DNA from: JAZKFT01 sp039925965
GTDB taxonomy: Bacteria > Bacteroidota > Bacteroidia > Chitinophagales > Chitinophagaceae
Assembly: GCA_039925965.1 (NCBI GenBank)
Contig: JBDSXW010000022.1
Coordinates: 106,794 to 170,793, forward strand
DNA length: 64,000 nt
Reading direction: 5' to 3'
A model generated the notes under the pieces. It saw only the letters and a program-made list of their open reading frames with translations, was not told the DNA's origin and searched no databases. Below, in pieces: positions 44,231 to 53,905 of the stretch. Within the stretch, counting starts at the first letter, position 1; every line of letters starts with the position of its first letter. A program made the translations under genes and the position numbers.

Positions 44231-45884
44231 ATTTGAACAAGAGCTGCAGAACAGGATGCAGGACTTTCGCGTAAGCCCGGGCCCGGAGCTGTGGAAGCAG
44301 GTAGCCGCAGCCCTGCCCGAAGAGAAGCGTAAACGCCGGTTTATCTTTTGGTGGCTATTGCCAATTGGCCTGTTGCTGGCAGGTGGAATCTGGTACATGA
44401 CAGGCAACAGGCAGACCGAAACCGGTGCTAAAAGACAATTGGTTTCGCAGAACGACACTGCCGCTGATGGCGGGATACAGGCAACCATTAAACCTGCTGA
44501 CTCTTTGGCTGATGGCAGCAAACACATTATCACGGCATCACCAAAAACGACGCATTCAAAATTAATAGTGAAGACCGCGCCGGTTTTAAATGCAGTAAAA
44601 CAAAATCAGGCAGCAATTGCCACAAATAAAGCCGACCTGAACCAAACGAAGCCAGGCGTGAAATCTAAGGTCAATGTATTAACCAGACCTGGTGCCGCAT
44701 ATCCATCAAAGCCCCTGGCAAAAACCAATCAACGGCAGGAGGTTACGCTGGAAACAACTGTTGGTAAAACGATTAGCTTCGCTGCTTCAAAAACAGGGTC
44801 AGGTGGCAAAACAAGGATAGTAACGACTGGTGATCCCGGGTTCGAAGTTGAAACGGGCAAGCCGTCTTTTAAACTGGCATTGAAAGACAGAAAGGCAATC
44901 ATTGCCATAAAAGATCCGCCTGTATGGGCCGGCAGTGATTCATCAACCGCCAACAGTTTTACCGAAATGTACAATCACACCCCTACTACGGCGGGTTTTA
45001 TTGTATCAAAAGACATTACATCGAATATTCCAATGGGTAAACTGGTAAAAACAGCGGATGTTTTAAACGGTTCCAATAGCGGAATCTCTGGAGGACATGA
45101 TAGTAGTGCCACGGAAACCTTAGTTACCGGCACCAGCAAGCAACCCGTTGTTGCTAAGAAAAAGGCAGGTTTGCTGAAATGGGGCTTTTATATAGCCGCG
45201 GGCAGCAGCAATGCTGAAGACAAACTGTTTGGAAGTATGGAGAAAAGCCTGAACTACGCATCAAATATATCGCAGGGTACAACCGTGATTTATGCCAGTC
45301 CTTCTCAACCAACTGCCGGCTTTAGTTACGCCATTGGTACCGAACGTTTACTTACCGTTGATAAATACTGGCAATGGTATACAGCCGTCCAATACGGTTT
45401 TATGAGCAATCACCAAAAAACTGGCTCCCGCAAAGATTCCTCACTTATAATATATGATAACAGCGGTTACAATAATTCTTTGAGTTCAACAACCACCACG
45501 ATTCACGGATTTTACTACAGCGGCACCACTACCAGTCATACCAATACCATTCACCAACTTAGCCTGCAAACAGGGTTGCGGTATGTGATGAATCCTTTGG
45601 CTAAGCGACCCCTTGGCATACGGGTTGGTGTAAACGTTAACCAGCAGTTTGCGACAAATCAATTGCTCTACGACAGTTACCAAAATATCTACTACTATTC
45701 ACATACGGCAACCCGGCATTTTACTACAGGCATGATCCTGGGACTCGACTGGATGCTGGCCAGAAAACTCACCGTTGGCGGATTCTTTCAGTATAATTTT
45801 TCTGCCATCAACAAACTTGAAGCGGGCCGCAACCTGCATTGGCGGGCCGGTGGGCTACGGCTGTCCATTCCATTTGGTAAATGA
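44220..45884 (+). CDS. Anti-sigma-like N-terminus with membrane helix and C-terminal beta-barrel-like domain
   Basis: 554 residues. A short cytoplasmic part contains the Bacteroidota phrase SPGPELWKQVAAALPEEK, then one membrane helix (FWWLLPIGLLLAGGIWYM, about 42-59), a 250-residue low-complexity Thr/Lys/Ser-rich linker, and a C-terminal domain of alternating beta strands (WGFYIAAGSSNAED, GFSYAIGTERLLTVDKYW, TVGGFFQYNFSAINKL) resembling an outer-membrane barrel. Coupling to the sigma gene suggests a regulator spanning the envelope. That role is inference. Confidence 0.7.
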   Translation: MPGEFEQELQNRMQDFRVSPGPELWKQVAAALPEEKRKRRFIFWWLLPIGLLLAGGIWYMTGNRQTETGAKRQLVSQNDTAADGGIQATIKPADSLADGSKHIITASPKTTHSKLIVKTAPVLNAVKQNQAAIATNKADLNQTKPGVKSKVNVLTRPGAAYPSKPLAKTNQRQEVTLETTVGKTISFAASKTGSGGKTRIVTTGDPGFEVETGKPSFKLALKDRKAIIAIKDPPVWAGSDSSTANSFTEMYNHTPTTAGFIVSKDITSNIPMGKLVKTADVLNGSNSGISGGHDSSATETLVTGTSKQPVVAKKKAGLLKWGFYIAAGSSNAEDKLFGSMEKSLNYASNISQGTTVIYASPSQPTAGFSYAIGTERLLTVDKYWQWYTAVQYGFMSNHQKTGSRKDSSLIIYDNSGYNNSLSSTTTTIHGFYYSGTTTSHTNTIHQLSLQTGLRYVMNPLAKRPLGIRVGVNVNQQFATNQLLYDSYQNIYYYSHTATRHFTTGMILGLDWMLARKLTVGGFFQYNFSAINKLEAGRNLHWRAGGLRLSIPFGK

Positions 45885-45957
45885 AAACATCATACTGCTA
45901 CTATAAAAACTTTCACTCCTTAAGCGCCTGAGTGGCGTTAAAGACAAAACTATCCTC

Positions 45958-47205
45958 ATGAAAAAATTAGATTTTAAGTCCTTGTTTTTATGCGGCCTGG
46001 CGCTGGCATCACTAATCTTGTATGGCTGTTTTAAAGACAGTGGCTACTACCATTACACCATGTATACTCCCGTGTACAAAACTACCGCCCAGGTGCGGGC
46101 TTCTATTAAAAGTGACGTGCCTGTAGCGGTGCAAGAGCCGGGGAAGATGTACCTTATTGGCAATTATATTTTCCTTGCCGAAAAAATGCGCGGTATTCAC
46201 ATTATCGACAATACTAATCCTTCAAATCCTGTTAACAAAGCCTTTATTAAAATTCCAGGTTGCGAAGACATGGCCGTTTATGGTAACACATTATACGCAG
46301 ATTGCTACACCGATCTGATGAGCATCGATATTACCGACCCTATGAATGTGGTGCTGAAGAAACATATCGTGAATTTGTTTCCCGACAGGCGTTCTGTAAA
46401 CGGCTTCCTGGTAGATACGAACCAGGTGATTATTGATTGGATCGCAAGAGACACCACTATCCGGGTGGAGGCACCGCAGCAACGGTTCTTTAGTGCAGAT
46501 AAATTATTTTCTACACAAAATCTGAGCTATTCTTCATTGGCAAGTTCATCTACCGGCCAGGGCGGCAGCCTGGCCAGGTTTGCGATACTGCGTAATTACC
46601 TCTACACAGTTACGAGCAGCAGCCTAAATACGGTGAATATCAGCCAACCGCAATTACCTACACTGAGCGGAACTACCAGCCTCGGTTTTGGTATTGAGAC
46701 TATTTACCCATTCCAGGATAAATTATTTATTGGCGCTACCATGGGCATGCAGATATTTAGCGTCGCTAATCCATCAGCGCCGGTAAGGCTGAGCAGTTTC
46801 AGCCATGCGCGGCGTTGCGATCCGGTAATTGTGGATAACAACTATGCTTACGTAACCCTGCGTGGTAGCGGACTGTGTGGGGGTAACAGCAATGAGTTGG
46901 ATGTAATCAATGTGCAAGACCTTCTGGCGCCTTCACTGGTAAAAGTCTACCCGCTTACCAGCCCAGGCGGCCTTAGTAAAGATGGTAACTGGCTCTTTAT
47001 CTGTGATGGCACCGATGGCGTTAAATGCCTTGATGCCACCAACGTCAATGATATCAAACTGAAAAAGTTAATCGCCATGCCTGAAGCATATGACGTGATC
47101 TGCACTGGCGGCAAAGCGATTGTAAGTGCTAAGGATGGGCTGTACCAATATGATTATAGTAATATTAATGAGATCAGGTTGTTGAGCAAGATTGGGTTAG
47201 AGTAA
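45958..47205 (+). CDS. LVIVD-repeat lipoprotein
   Basis: 415 residues. Lipoprotein signal with the lipobox around LILYGCF. The mature part has repeated beta-propeller-like LVIVD motifs: GKMYLIGNYIFLAEKMRGIH followed by IIDNTNPSNPV, LMSIDITDPMNVV, MQIFSVANPSAPVRL. LVIVD proteins are surface-exposed and of unknown role. It lies 73 bases after the sigma/barrel pair on the same strand, so it may belong to their regulon. Confidence 0.85.
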   Translation: MKKLDFKSLFLCGLALASLILYGCFKDSGYYHYTMYTPVYKTTAQVRASIKSDVPVAVQEPGKMYLIGNYIFLAEKMRGIHIIDNTNPSNPVNKAFIKIPGCEDMAVYGNTLYADCYTDLMSIDITDPMNVVLKKHIVNLFPDRRSVNGFLVDTNQVIIDWIARDTTIRVEAPQQRFFSADKLFSTQNLSYSSLASSSTGQGGSLARFAILRNYLYTVTSSSLNTVNISQPQLPTLSGTTSLGFGIETIYPFQDKLFIGATMGMQIFSVANPSAPVRLSSFSHARRCDPVIVDNNYAYVTLRGSGLCGGNSNELDVINVQDLLAPSLVKVYPLTSPGGLSKDGNWLFICDGTDGVKCLDATNVNDIKLKKLIAMPEAYDVICTGGKAIVSAKDGLYQYDYSNINEIRLLSKIGLE

Positions 47206-47337
47206 AGCCTCCTTAAACCGTGGCAAGGGATAGCCTCCCCAACCCCTCCGAAGGATGGGCTTCACAACCGTGAAATGTGGATTGGCATCACGGACATGTC
47301 GCAATGTTCATTTTTAAGCATTCTATAAAGTCGTTAT

Positions 47338-47895
47338 ATGAAAAAAGTATTTTGGATACTGATAGAAATATTTTTTGTGTTGCAGGTTAGAGCGCAGGAA
47401 AAGGTTCAGTTTAGCAGCATTAACTTAATCGGCATATTGGCAGGGGGCAGTGGACAGGGGGCGGCGGTACAAACGACGAATGGCATTTGTTATAAGCATT
47501 GGAATGCTGGAATAGGTACCGGGATCGACTGGTATGGCGTACGAAGTATCCCCTTGGTAGCCGATATACGCCGGTCTTTCACAAATAAAAAATGCAAGCC
47601 ATTTGTGTACGGTAATGCTGGCGTTAATTTTCCGTGGGAAAACGGTTACGGTTACAACGTCGGTTTTTCTTCCGTGGAAACTACTTACAAAAATGGTTTT
47701 TGTGGCGAAATGGGTCTTGGGTATAAAGTGTCCTTAAAAAACCACGCTGCCATTGTGGTGAGTGCGGGCTTCAGTTATAAAGAAATTAAGGGTGAGCAAA
47801 TCAGTAGTAGTGGTATTCCGGGATTTGAAAAGACTACGAGTTTGTATGACTATTATTACCGGAGGATTGCGATCAGAATGGGGTTTAGTTTTTGA
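47338..47895 (+). CDS. Outer-membrane beta-barrel protein
   Basis: 185 residues with a signal peptide (MKKVFWILIEIFFVLQVRAQ). The mature protein is built of amphipathic beta strands ending in Phe (IAIRMGFSF), typical of small outer-membrane barrels. No function known. The start is chosen at the ATG of the signal peptide. Confidence 0.7.
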   Translation: MKKVFWILIEIFFVLQVRAQEKVQFSSINLIGILAGGSGQGAAVQTTNGICYKHWNAGIGTGIDWYGVRSIPLVADIRRSFTNKKCKPFVYGNAGVNFPWENGYGYNVGFSSVETTYKNGFCGEMGLGYKVSLKNHAAIVVSAGFSYKEIKGEQISSSGIPGFEKTTSLYDYYYRRIAIRMGFSF

Positions 47896-48128
47896 TAGGA
47901 GGAAGCTTGGTTAGGCTTGCTTGCGATAAAGGGTAGGGTAGAGCCTTTTATAGGGCCCACCTCCGTCGGGCAAGAACCTGCCACCTCCGCCTCCGGAGGA
48001 CACATGAGGGACAGTCATAACAATATGCTTACGGTCATGGGGAAATGGTCAGTAGTTAGTAGTCATTATTTATTTACTAATGACCATTGACCTTATGACC
48101 ATCGACCATTGGCCCTTTAACTTAGAGA
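47896..48128. repeat. Spacer with TGACC words at the 3' end of fabH
   Basis: At 48040-48115 words AGTAGTTAGTAGTC, ACTAATGACCATTGACC, TTATGACCATCGACCATTGG follow one another. At 47965-48003 CACCTCCGTCGGG and CACCTCCGCCTCCGGAGG form a second GC-rich word pair, similar to the CCTCCGAAGGA-type phrase near 47240. Confidence 0.65.
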
Positions 48129-49178
48129 CTACCATCTTAACAACGCACTCGCCCAGGTAAAGCCGCTGCCGAATGCTGCAAGGCATACCAGGTCGCCGTC
48201 TTTGATTTTTCCTTGCTCCCAGGCTTCGCATAATGCAATGGGTACCGAGGCTGCGGTGGTATTTCCATATTTCATAATGTTGTTGTGCACCTGGTCGTCG
48301 CGGAGTTTGAGTCGTTGTTGTACAAACTGGCTGATGCGCAGGTTTGCCTGGTGGGGGATCAGCATATTGATATCTGCTGGCTCAAGCCCATTTGCCTGCA
48401 AGGCTTCTATAATCACTTCCGGAAACTTTACCACTGCTTTTTTAAATACCGCCTGCCCATCCATATACGGAAAGTTCTGCGCTTCGTCCACCATGGCATG
48501 GCTCATAAACATTTCACCCCGTTCAGCATCATCAAAATCGGCCACGGGTTCTTTGACCCAATGGTTGGCATGCGTGCCCGGATTGTACATTGCCAGAATC
48601 TCGGCGCTTTCGCCATCGCTATGCAGATGCGTGCTTAATATCCCGCGACCTGCTTCTTCCGTAGGTTGTAATACTACAGCACCGGCACCATCTCCGAAAA
48701 TGACGCTGATGTTTCTGCCCCTGGTGCTATAGTCCAGCCCAAAGGAGTGTTTTTCACTGCCGATCACCAGGATATTTTTATACATACCCGTTTTTATAAA
48801 CTGGTCGGCTATACTTACGGCGTATACAAAACCGCTGCATTGGTTGCGGATATCCAGCGCACCAATCTCTTTCATTTTCATGGCCCTTTGCACCAATACG
48901 CCGCAGCCGGGGAAATAGTAATCAGGGCTTAAAGTGGCAAATACAATAAAGTCAATATCCTGTGGCGTAGTACCCGCACGTTTAATGGCGATGGTCGCGG
49001 CTTCGACAGCCATCGTGGTAGTGGTTTCGTCGGTTCTGTGGGCATAGCGGCGCTCTTTAATGCCGGTGCGTTCCTGAATCCACTCATCACTGGTCTCCAT
49101 ATAATCCAGCATATCCTTATTAGTAACAACGTTGGCAGGCACATACATGCCGATGCCGGCAATTCTGGAACGGGGCAT
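48129..49178 (-). CDS. fabH: 3-oxoacyl-ACP synthase III-like
   Basis: Thiolase-fold condensing enzyme, initiates fatty acid synthesis. 349 residues. The catalytic triad is C114 (RNQCSGFVYA), H276 (PHQANLRI) and N306 (YGNTTAAS). N-terminal segment SDEWIQERTGIKERRYA is typical. It is longer than the common 315-330 because of an insert around 195-240 (NPGTHANHWVKEPVADFDDA), seen in a Bacteroidota paralogue group, so a special product such as a branched or aryl chain is possible. It stands alone. Confidence 0.9.
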   Translation of the reverse strand: MPRSRIAGIGMYVPANVVTNKDMLDYMETSDEWIQERTGIKERRYAHRTDETTTTMAVEAATIAIKRAGTTPQDIDFIVFATLSPDYYFPGCGVLVQRAMKMKEIGALDIRNQCSGFVYAVSIADQFIKTGMYKNILVIGSEKHSFGLDYSTRGRNISVIFGDGAGAVVLQPTEEAGRGILSTHLHSDGESAEILAMYNPGTHANHWVKEPVADFDDAERGEMFMSHAMVDEAQNFPYMDGQAVFKKAVVKFPEVIIEALQANGLEPADINMLIPHQANLRISQFVQQRLKLRDDQVHNNIMKYGNTTAASVPIALCEAWEQGKIKDGDLVCLAAFGSGFTWASALLRW

Positions 49179-49319
49179 AACAATCGCATTTTTAGTGAGC
49201 AGATAAAAGTATGGATTGCATCTTATAGCACAAACATTGGTTTTGGGTAACTATCTTAGATGGAGGCAACCCGTTGCTGAAATGCTACGTTATATCCTTT
49301 ACCAATAGCACCGTCTTAT

Positions 49320-50504
49320 ATGAAATTATTTTTTACTCTTTTGGGCCTGGGTTTGGGTTTAGCAAGCTGGTCGCAGACAACTATCACCATCGTTGCGGAT
49401 AAAGACAATACCATTTACGCCGAGTCGGCCAATAGCAATGGTGCTGGTGCTGGCATTTTTTTTGGTGCTAATCAAGCTCTAAACAGGCGCCGTGGACTGC
49501 TGCATTTTAATTTGTCAGCGATCCCGACCGACGCTATTATTGCTACAGCCAGCCTTAACCTTTTTGTAACCCAGCTCGCAGCCGCGGCTTCGAGCCAGCC
49601 GGTACAGGTAAACAAGCTTACTTCAGACTGGGGCGAAGGAACCAGTTCGGGTTTGGGTCATGGAAGTGCCGCCACCACCAACGATGCTACCTGGGCCAAT
49701 CGCTTTACGGGCACCCCTAGCCCCTGGACTACTGCCGGTGGTGATTTTGAGCCAATTACTAGTGGCTCCACTAACGTAACGGCGGCTGGCGCTTTCTCCA
49801 TTACAGGGACCGGGATATCAGCAGACGTACAGTCGTGGATCAACAGTCCCGCATCTAACATGGGCTGGATCCTTGCAGGTAATGAAGGCCTGGCCCAATC
49901 GGCTATGTCGGTCGCATCAAAAGAAAATACTTCGGAGGCTCAGCGCCCGGCGTTAACCATCACGTTTTCTACTTTGCCCGTATCGCTGTCTTCCTTTACA
50001 GCACAGCTTCGCCAGCAGGATGTGGTGCTTGACTGGGCTACCAGAACGGAATTAAACAACCTGTATTTTGGCGTCGAATATAGCACCAATGGCCGCCAGT
50101 TTACTGAGATAACCCGGGTGACCGGCGCTGGCAATACCGTGCTGCCCCAACACTACCAATACACGCATTTTCGTTTAAGTGAAGGGCAACATTTTTACAG
50201 GTTGGCGCAGCACGATGCTGATGGCCATACACATTACTCGCAGGTGGTGCTGGCAACAATAGCGGGCAGCAAACCCTGGCTCAGGATAGCAGGATACCTG
50301 GTGTCTGGCGAAATAAATTTATTGGCGAATGTTTTGCTTGATGGCCTTTCTTACGTGGTGATCAATAGCCAGGGGCAGCTGGTAGGGACAGGCAAGTTCT
50401 CCGGCAAAAAAATAAACGTGCAAAGCCTCGCGGCGGGCAGTTACAGGTTGGTAGCAAAAAACGTGGATGGACAAGCAATTTCGTCGGCGTTTGTGAAGGA
50501 ATAA
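49320..50504 (+). CDS. Secreted DNRLRE-domain protein with T9SS sorting tail
   Basis: 394 residues. Signal peptide MKLFFTLLGLGLGLASWSQ. The DNRLRE-type beta domain (about 20-215) starts TITIVADKDNTIYAE and contains GLLHFNLSAIPTDA and TWANRFTG; in other proteins it is a structural module. After PVSLSSFTAQLRQQDVVLDW comes an Ig-like stretch and a C-terminal type A sorting domain (NLLANVLLDGLSYVVINSQG to the end). Secreted through the type IX system and attached to the surface (inference from the tail). Confidence 0.85.
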   Translation: MKLFFTLLGLGLGLASWSQTTITIVADKDNTIYAESANSNGAGAGIFFGANQALNRRRGLLHFNLSAIPTDAIIATASLNLFVTQLAAAASSQPVQVNKLTSDWGEGTSSGLGHGSAATTNDATWANRFTGTPSPWTTAGGDFEPITSGSTNVTAAGAFSITGTGISADVQSWINSPASNMGWILAGNEGLAQSAMSVASKENTSEAQRPALTITFSTLPVSLSSFTAQLRQQDVVLDWATRTELNNLYFGVEYSTNGRQFTEITRVTGAGNTVLPQHYQYTHFRLSEGQHFYRLAQHDADGHTHYSQVVLATIAGSKPWLRIAGYLVSGEINLLANVLLDGLSYVVINSQGQLVGTGKFSGKKINVQSLAAGSYRLVAKNVDGQAISSAFVKE

Positions 50505-50511
50505 GCATCCC

Positions 50512-52746
50512 CTATTTTTCCCGCTGCAGCATTTCTATTTTCCAGAAGGACGAATTGTTTTCAATATCATCCAGCGAAGCTTTGATATCTTTCTTTTCGC
50601 GTTGTGTCAAATGGAAACTAAGGGTGGCGGCTGCGTTTTTGTTGAATGGCTCGTATTCAAAAACCACGCGTTGAAAATGGGCACCCAAAATGTTTTGGAT
50701 ATAGTCCAGCTCTTCGTGCTGCGAATATTCCTGGAAGCGAAATAGGTTATGCTGGGTAAGCAAAGCCGGCTTGGTAAGCAGGTCGGCAATATTTTTTGAA
50801 TCCAGAATATTGTCCCACCCGCCTTGCTTTTTGTCCCGGATCTGCACCAGCACCACGCTTTTGCAATTCGCTTTTATCCAATTACGAAACACAAACATGA
50901 ACCGCATAGCCGTTTCCAGCCCGGTATTGTCGCGGAATCCGGCGTCCATCACATCTACAACCGGGTCGGTGGGCAGCCACACATTGGGTAGCACGTACGG
51001 AAAGGTTGCATTCATACGCAGGGCGGTCAGCAGGCGGATATTGTAAGGCTCCTGTTTGGCGAAATAAGAAACAAAGTCCACGCCATCCGGATCGACCGCA
51101 CCAAGCGCGGCGGTGTCAAACATTTGCCGCATCATAAACCTGGCAGGCTGGGTGCTGATGGTCATCCGGCGTCCGTCTCTTGTAATAACCGAATTGAAAA
51201 AAGCCAGTGGAATCGTGGCATTGTTTTCGGCGACCACATAGTCTTTCAATTGCTTGTCCAGCAGGCCACGGGTATTGCTATTGAGCTTTTGTTCAAAGCT
51301 ATAGCCACGATCTTTGACATAGCGGTGATTTCCCATTTTAAAGTGCTGTGCAGGCGCAATAAGATCCCTCGCCACAAATGAAGAAAATAGTGGATTCATC
51401 AGGTCTGCAGCAATATCATCCACATATTTCTCATCAGTCATCACAATGTTTTTGCCGGCCAGTTTTTCGGCATACAATTCCCGGAAATAAGTGGCGCCCA
51501 TCATGCCGCCCGAAGCCCCGGTGATCAACGCTGTTTGCGGCATCAGCCCACCGTTGGTAAGGCTGTCAATGCGTTGTAAAACATCCATGGTAAAAGTAGA
51601 GGACCGGGTTCCGCCACCGCTGGTGCTGATGATATACATCACTGGCAAAGCATTGCCCTGCCGCTGTTTCCATCGATTTAATATGTCTATAAAATGAAGC
51701 GAGTCGGTCCGCATATTTTCGGCGGAACTAAGTTGCCAGAGGGCCTGCTGGTCATACCTTGGTCGTTCTGACAAATTATCATAATTAAGGCCATATACTT
51801 TATTACGCGGGTCGATAACATCATGCTCGTACAGCACATTCAGCAACATAAATAGCAGGAGTAGAAAAGGCAGGGCCCAGGCTTGTAAGAAATAAGAAAA
51901 AGCACCTGCTACCGCAATCAGAATTGCAAAGAAAACGGTAATGCTCGCCGCTGCCGGCAGCTGGAAAAATTTATTGTCAAGAAAGAAACCGACGGTAATC
52001 AGCGATGCGAAGGCGATAAAGATCGAGATGATGGCGGCGATATGGTGCTGCTTAAAAATGCGATCTATAAAATCCTGGGTATAGTGCTGCACATCCCTTG
52101 GTTTACGCAGTTTAAAAGTGGCACTGAGGTACCAATCAATCCGCAGGTAATGCTTCCTGCTTTTGTGATCGCCATTTTCATATTTGGTTTTATGCCTGAT
52201 CAACTCGTCTTTTACGGCTGCTGACATAAGGCGGAAAATGGTTTTATCGGCGCCAAAAAAATACCCAAATGCAATAGCCACCGCAAGTATGAAGCCGCAT
52301 AAAAAGCCGGCTACGAGAAATACTAGTTCCCAAACTTCGAACAGCTCCTGTGAGTACTGAAACGATACGGTTTTAACTGCATAAAAAATAAGGAATACCA
52401 CCGGCAGAATAGCGTTGTTGATACAGTACTTTAAAAATGGCTGTGAAGTAGTGGCCAGGAACTGCAGGTGCTTGCTGTGGAGGATAAAAGTGGTTACGTT
52501 CCAGCTCATAAAGAATACTGCGAAAGAAATACCTACCATAGCGGTGCTTAACGCATTCACATGGTCCAGGTATTCCGGCGACATGTACAGGTTATTTACC
52601 CCAAAGCGTTCCATAAAACTGCCATTCACCACCGCAAATAAAATATACCAGAATAGCAACAGCACCTGGTACTTGCGAAAATGCAGCAGCAGTAATTGTA
52701 TGGGTAAGGAATAATAAACCCCGGCCAGGTATTTTTTCATTGACAA
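50512..52746 (-). CDS. Polytopic membrane protein with a patatin-like phospholipase domain
   Basis: 744 residues. Residues 1-320 hold about seven hydrophobic segments and a charged cytoplasmic loop. From about 370 a patatin domain follows: oxyanion loop SGGGTRSS, nucleophile elbow GASGG and the Asp of the dyad in DAGFRDNTG. Such lipid acyl hydrolases cleave phospholipids; the fusion with a large membrane domain is less common. The frame begins MSMKKYL; either Met could start. No operon partner on this strand next to it except DUF1003 upstream. Confidence 0.85.
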   Translation of the reverse strand: MSMKKYLAGVYYSLPIQLLLLHFRKYQVLLLFWYILFAVVNGSFMERFGVNNLYMSPEYLDHVNALSTAMVGISFAVFFMSWNVTTFILHSKHLQFLATTSQPFLKYCINNAILPVVFLIFYAVKTVSFQYSQELFEVWELVFLVAGFLCGFILAVAIAFGYFFGADKTIFRLMSAAVKDELIRHKTKYENGDHKSRKHYLRIDWYLSATFKLRKPRDVQHYTQDFIDRIFKQHHIAAIISIFIAFASLITVGFFLDNKFFQLPAAASITVFFAILIAVAGAFSYFLQAWALPFLLLLFMLLNVLYEHDVIDPRNKVYGLNYDNLSERPRYDQQALWQLSSAENMRTDSLHFIDILNRWKQRQGNALPVMYIISTSGGGTRSSTFTMDVLQRIDSLTNGGLMPQTALITGASGGMMGATYFRELYAEKLAGKNIVMTDEKYVDDIAADLMNPLFSSFVARDLIAPAQHFKMGNHRYVKDRGYSFEQKLNSNTRGLLDKQLKDYVVAENNATIPLAFFNSVITRDGRRMTISTQPARFMMRQMFDTAALGAVDPDGVDFVSYFAKQEPYNIRLLTALRMNATFPYVLPNVWLPTDPVVDVMDAGFRDNTGLETAMRFMFVFRNWIKANCKSVVLVQIRDKKQGGWDNILDSKNIADLLTKPALLTQHNLFRFQEYSQHEELDYIQNILGAHFQRVVFEYEPFNKNAAATLSFHLTQREKKDIKASLDDIENNSSFWKIEMLQREK

Positions 52747-52749
52747 TTA

Positions 52750-52835
52750 TTGGGGGCTAGTAGTAAGTAGAGAGTAGCCAGCGGGTTGGGGTTCAAAATT
52801 TGCAGTCCCAATTGCCATTCCCTACTCACCACTCG
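52750..52835. repeat. AGTAG word spacer between the patatin and DUF1003 genes
   Basis: AGTAGTAAGTAGAGAGTAG and, further on, CTACTCACCACTCGCT: the same words in opposite orientation within 90 bases. Confidence 0.5.
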
Positions 52836-53546
52836 CTATTTCTTCAAACGTTCTATTTTCTCCATTATTTCTTTCATCATATCTACCTGCACCTGCTGGA
52901 TTTCCAGCATTTCCGACTGCTGGTTAATGATCAGGTGGTCCATTTTTTCGTGCAGCATGCGAATTTCGAGCTCACTTTTCAGGTTGATCATATAGTCGTT
53001 CCGGCTGCGTTCCCGGTCTTTTTCCTCCTGCCTGTTCTGGCTCATCATAATTACCGGCGCCTGCAAAGCCGCAAGGCAGCTGAGTATCAGGTTGAGCAGG
53101 ATAAAAGGGTATGGATCAAACGGCTTTCTCATCATTAAAAAAACGTTGGTACAGATCCAGACAAGAATGAAAAAGAGAAAGGACAGTATGAACGTCCAGC
53201 TACCGCCGAATGTAGCAATCTTATCGGCCAGGCGCTGGCCAAAAGTAAAGTCGTCCTTATTGTCGTCTTCTTGCAATTTATCAGTAAGCGTGGAGCCCGA
53301 CTCCAGGTTTTTCAACACATCTTTTTCCAGCGAAGTAAGGTCTCCTATTTCGGAAGAGAGTTTTTGCTGGATGTATTTGTAGCGGTATTGATTGAGCTCG
53401 TTGATAGAAATGACACCATCTTCTTTGAATTCGGGCACATCCTTTTTGATCGCTTCCATTACGTTGGATCTTATTGATCTGCACGTTATTTTTTCTGAAA
53501 GGGGGAAGGTCTTTTTTGAGAGGTCGCTCACAAACGTTCGTTGCAT
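52836..53546 (-). CDS. DUF1003 membrane protein
   Basis: 236 residues. DUF1003 core with two membrane helices: ADKIATFGGSWTFILSFLFF and DPYPFILLNLILSCLAALQA, with PVIMMSQNRQEEKDRERS at the boundary. A long C-terminal coiled coil follows (LEIRMLHEKMDHLIINQQSE). The family is unknown in function. Located downstream of the broken toxin gene and upstream of the patatin gene on the same strand. The start at 53546 is the first Met; a later Met at residue 30 is possible. Confidence 0.88.
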   Translation of the reverse strand: MQRTFVSDLSKKTFPLSEKITCRSIRSNVMEAIKKDVPEFKEDGVISINELNQYRYKYIQQKLSSEIGDLTSLEKDVLKNLESGSTLTDKLQEDDNKDDFTFGQRLADKIATFGGSWTFILSFLFFILVWICTNVFLMMRKPFDPYPFILLNLILSCLAALQAPVIMMSQNRQEEKDRERSRNDYMINLKSELEIRMLHEKMDHLIINQQSEMLEIQQVQVDMMKEIMEKIERLKK

Positions 53547-53602
53547 GAAACAGTTTTACCCGGTCAAGTTAGGACAAAATCGTTGATAGCGATCCTAACT
53601 GG

Positions 53603-53905
53603 TTAATAGGCTTTCGGTTCCATAATGGCGTGTCTTACTCTTACGATTATAATTGCGGTCTCTTTAATCTGATAGGCAATTCTATAGCGATGAATCTCGT
53701 ATGCCCGAAAACTTCCGTTGTTGTCTTTTTGTATTTATCCGGCGGATACATTTTCGGGTAATTGGCAAATTTTTACGCTGGATGCTAACCCTAAAATATC
53801 AAGTCGTACTTTTTTCGCATTTTGCAAAGAAAATTGTCGGATATATTTATAGGCTTTTTCTAATTGGTTTTGAGCAGCCAGCGGCCACCTTATATCCCTT
53901 ACCAT
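53603..53905 (-). pseudogene. RelE/ParE-type toxin, frame damaged
   Basis: The minus-strand frame begins MVRDIRWPLAAQNQLEKAY with KYIRQFSLQNAKKVR, typical of RelE/ParE toxins, and meets TAA at 53735-53737 after 56 codons. The same frame resumes DNNGSFRAYEIHRYRIAYQI and ends at 53603. Around the stop the next frame reads YPPDKYKK, which is the expected sequence, so a pair of opposite one-base indels about 25 bases apart explains it. ATG overlaps the antitoxin stop (ATGGTAA). Inactive as it stands, unless the indels are sequencing errors. Confidence 0.8.
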
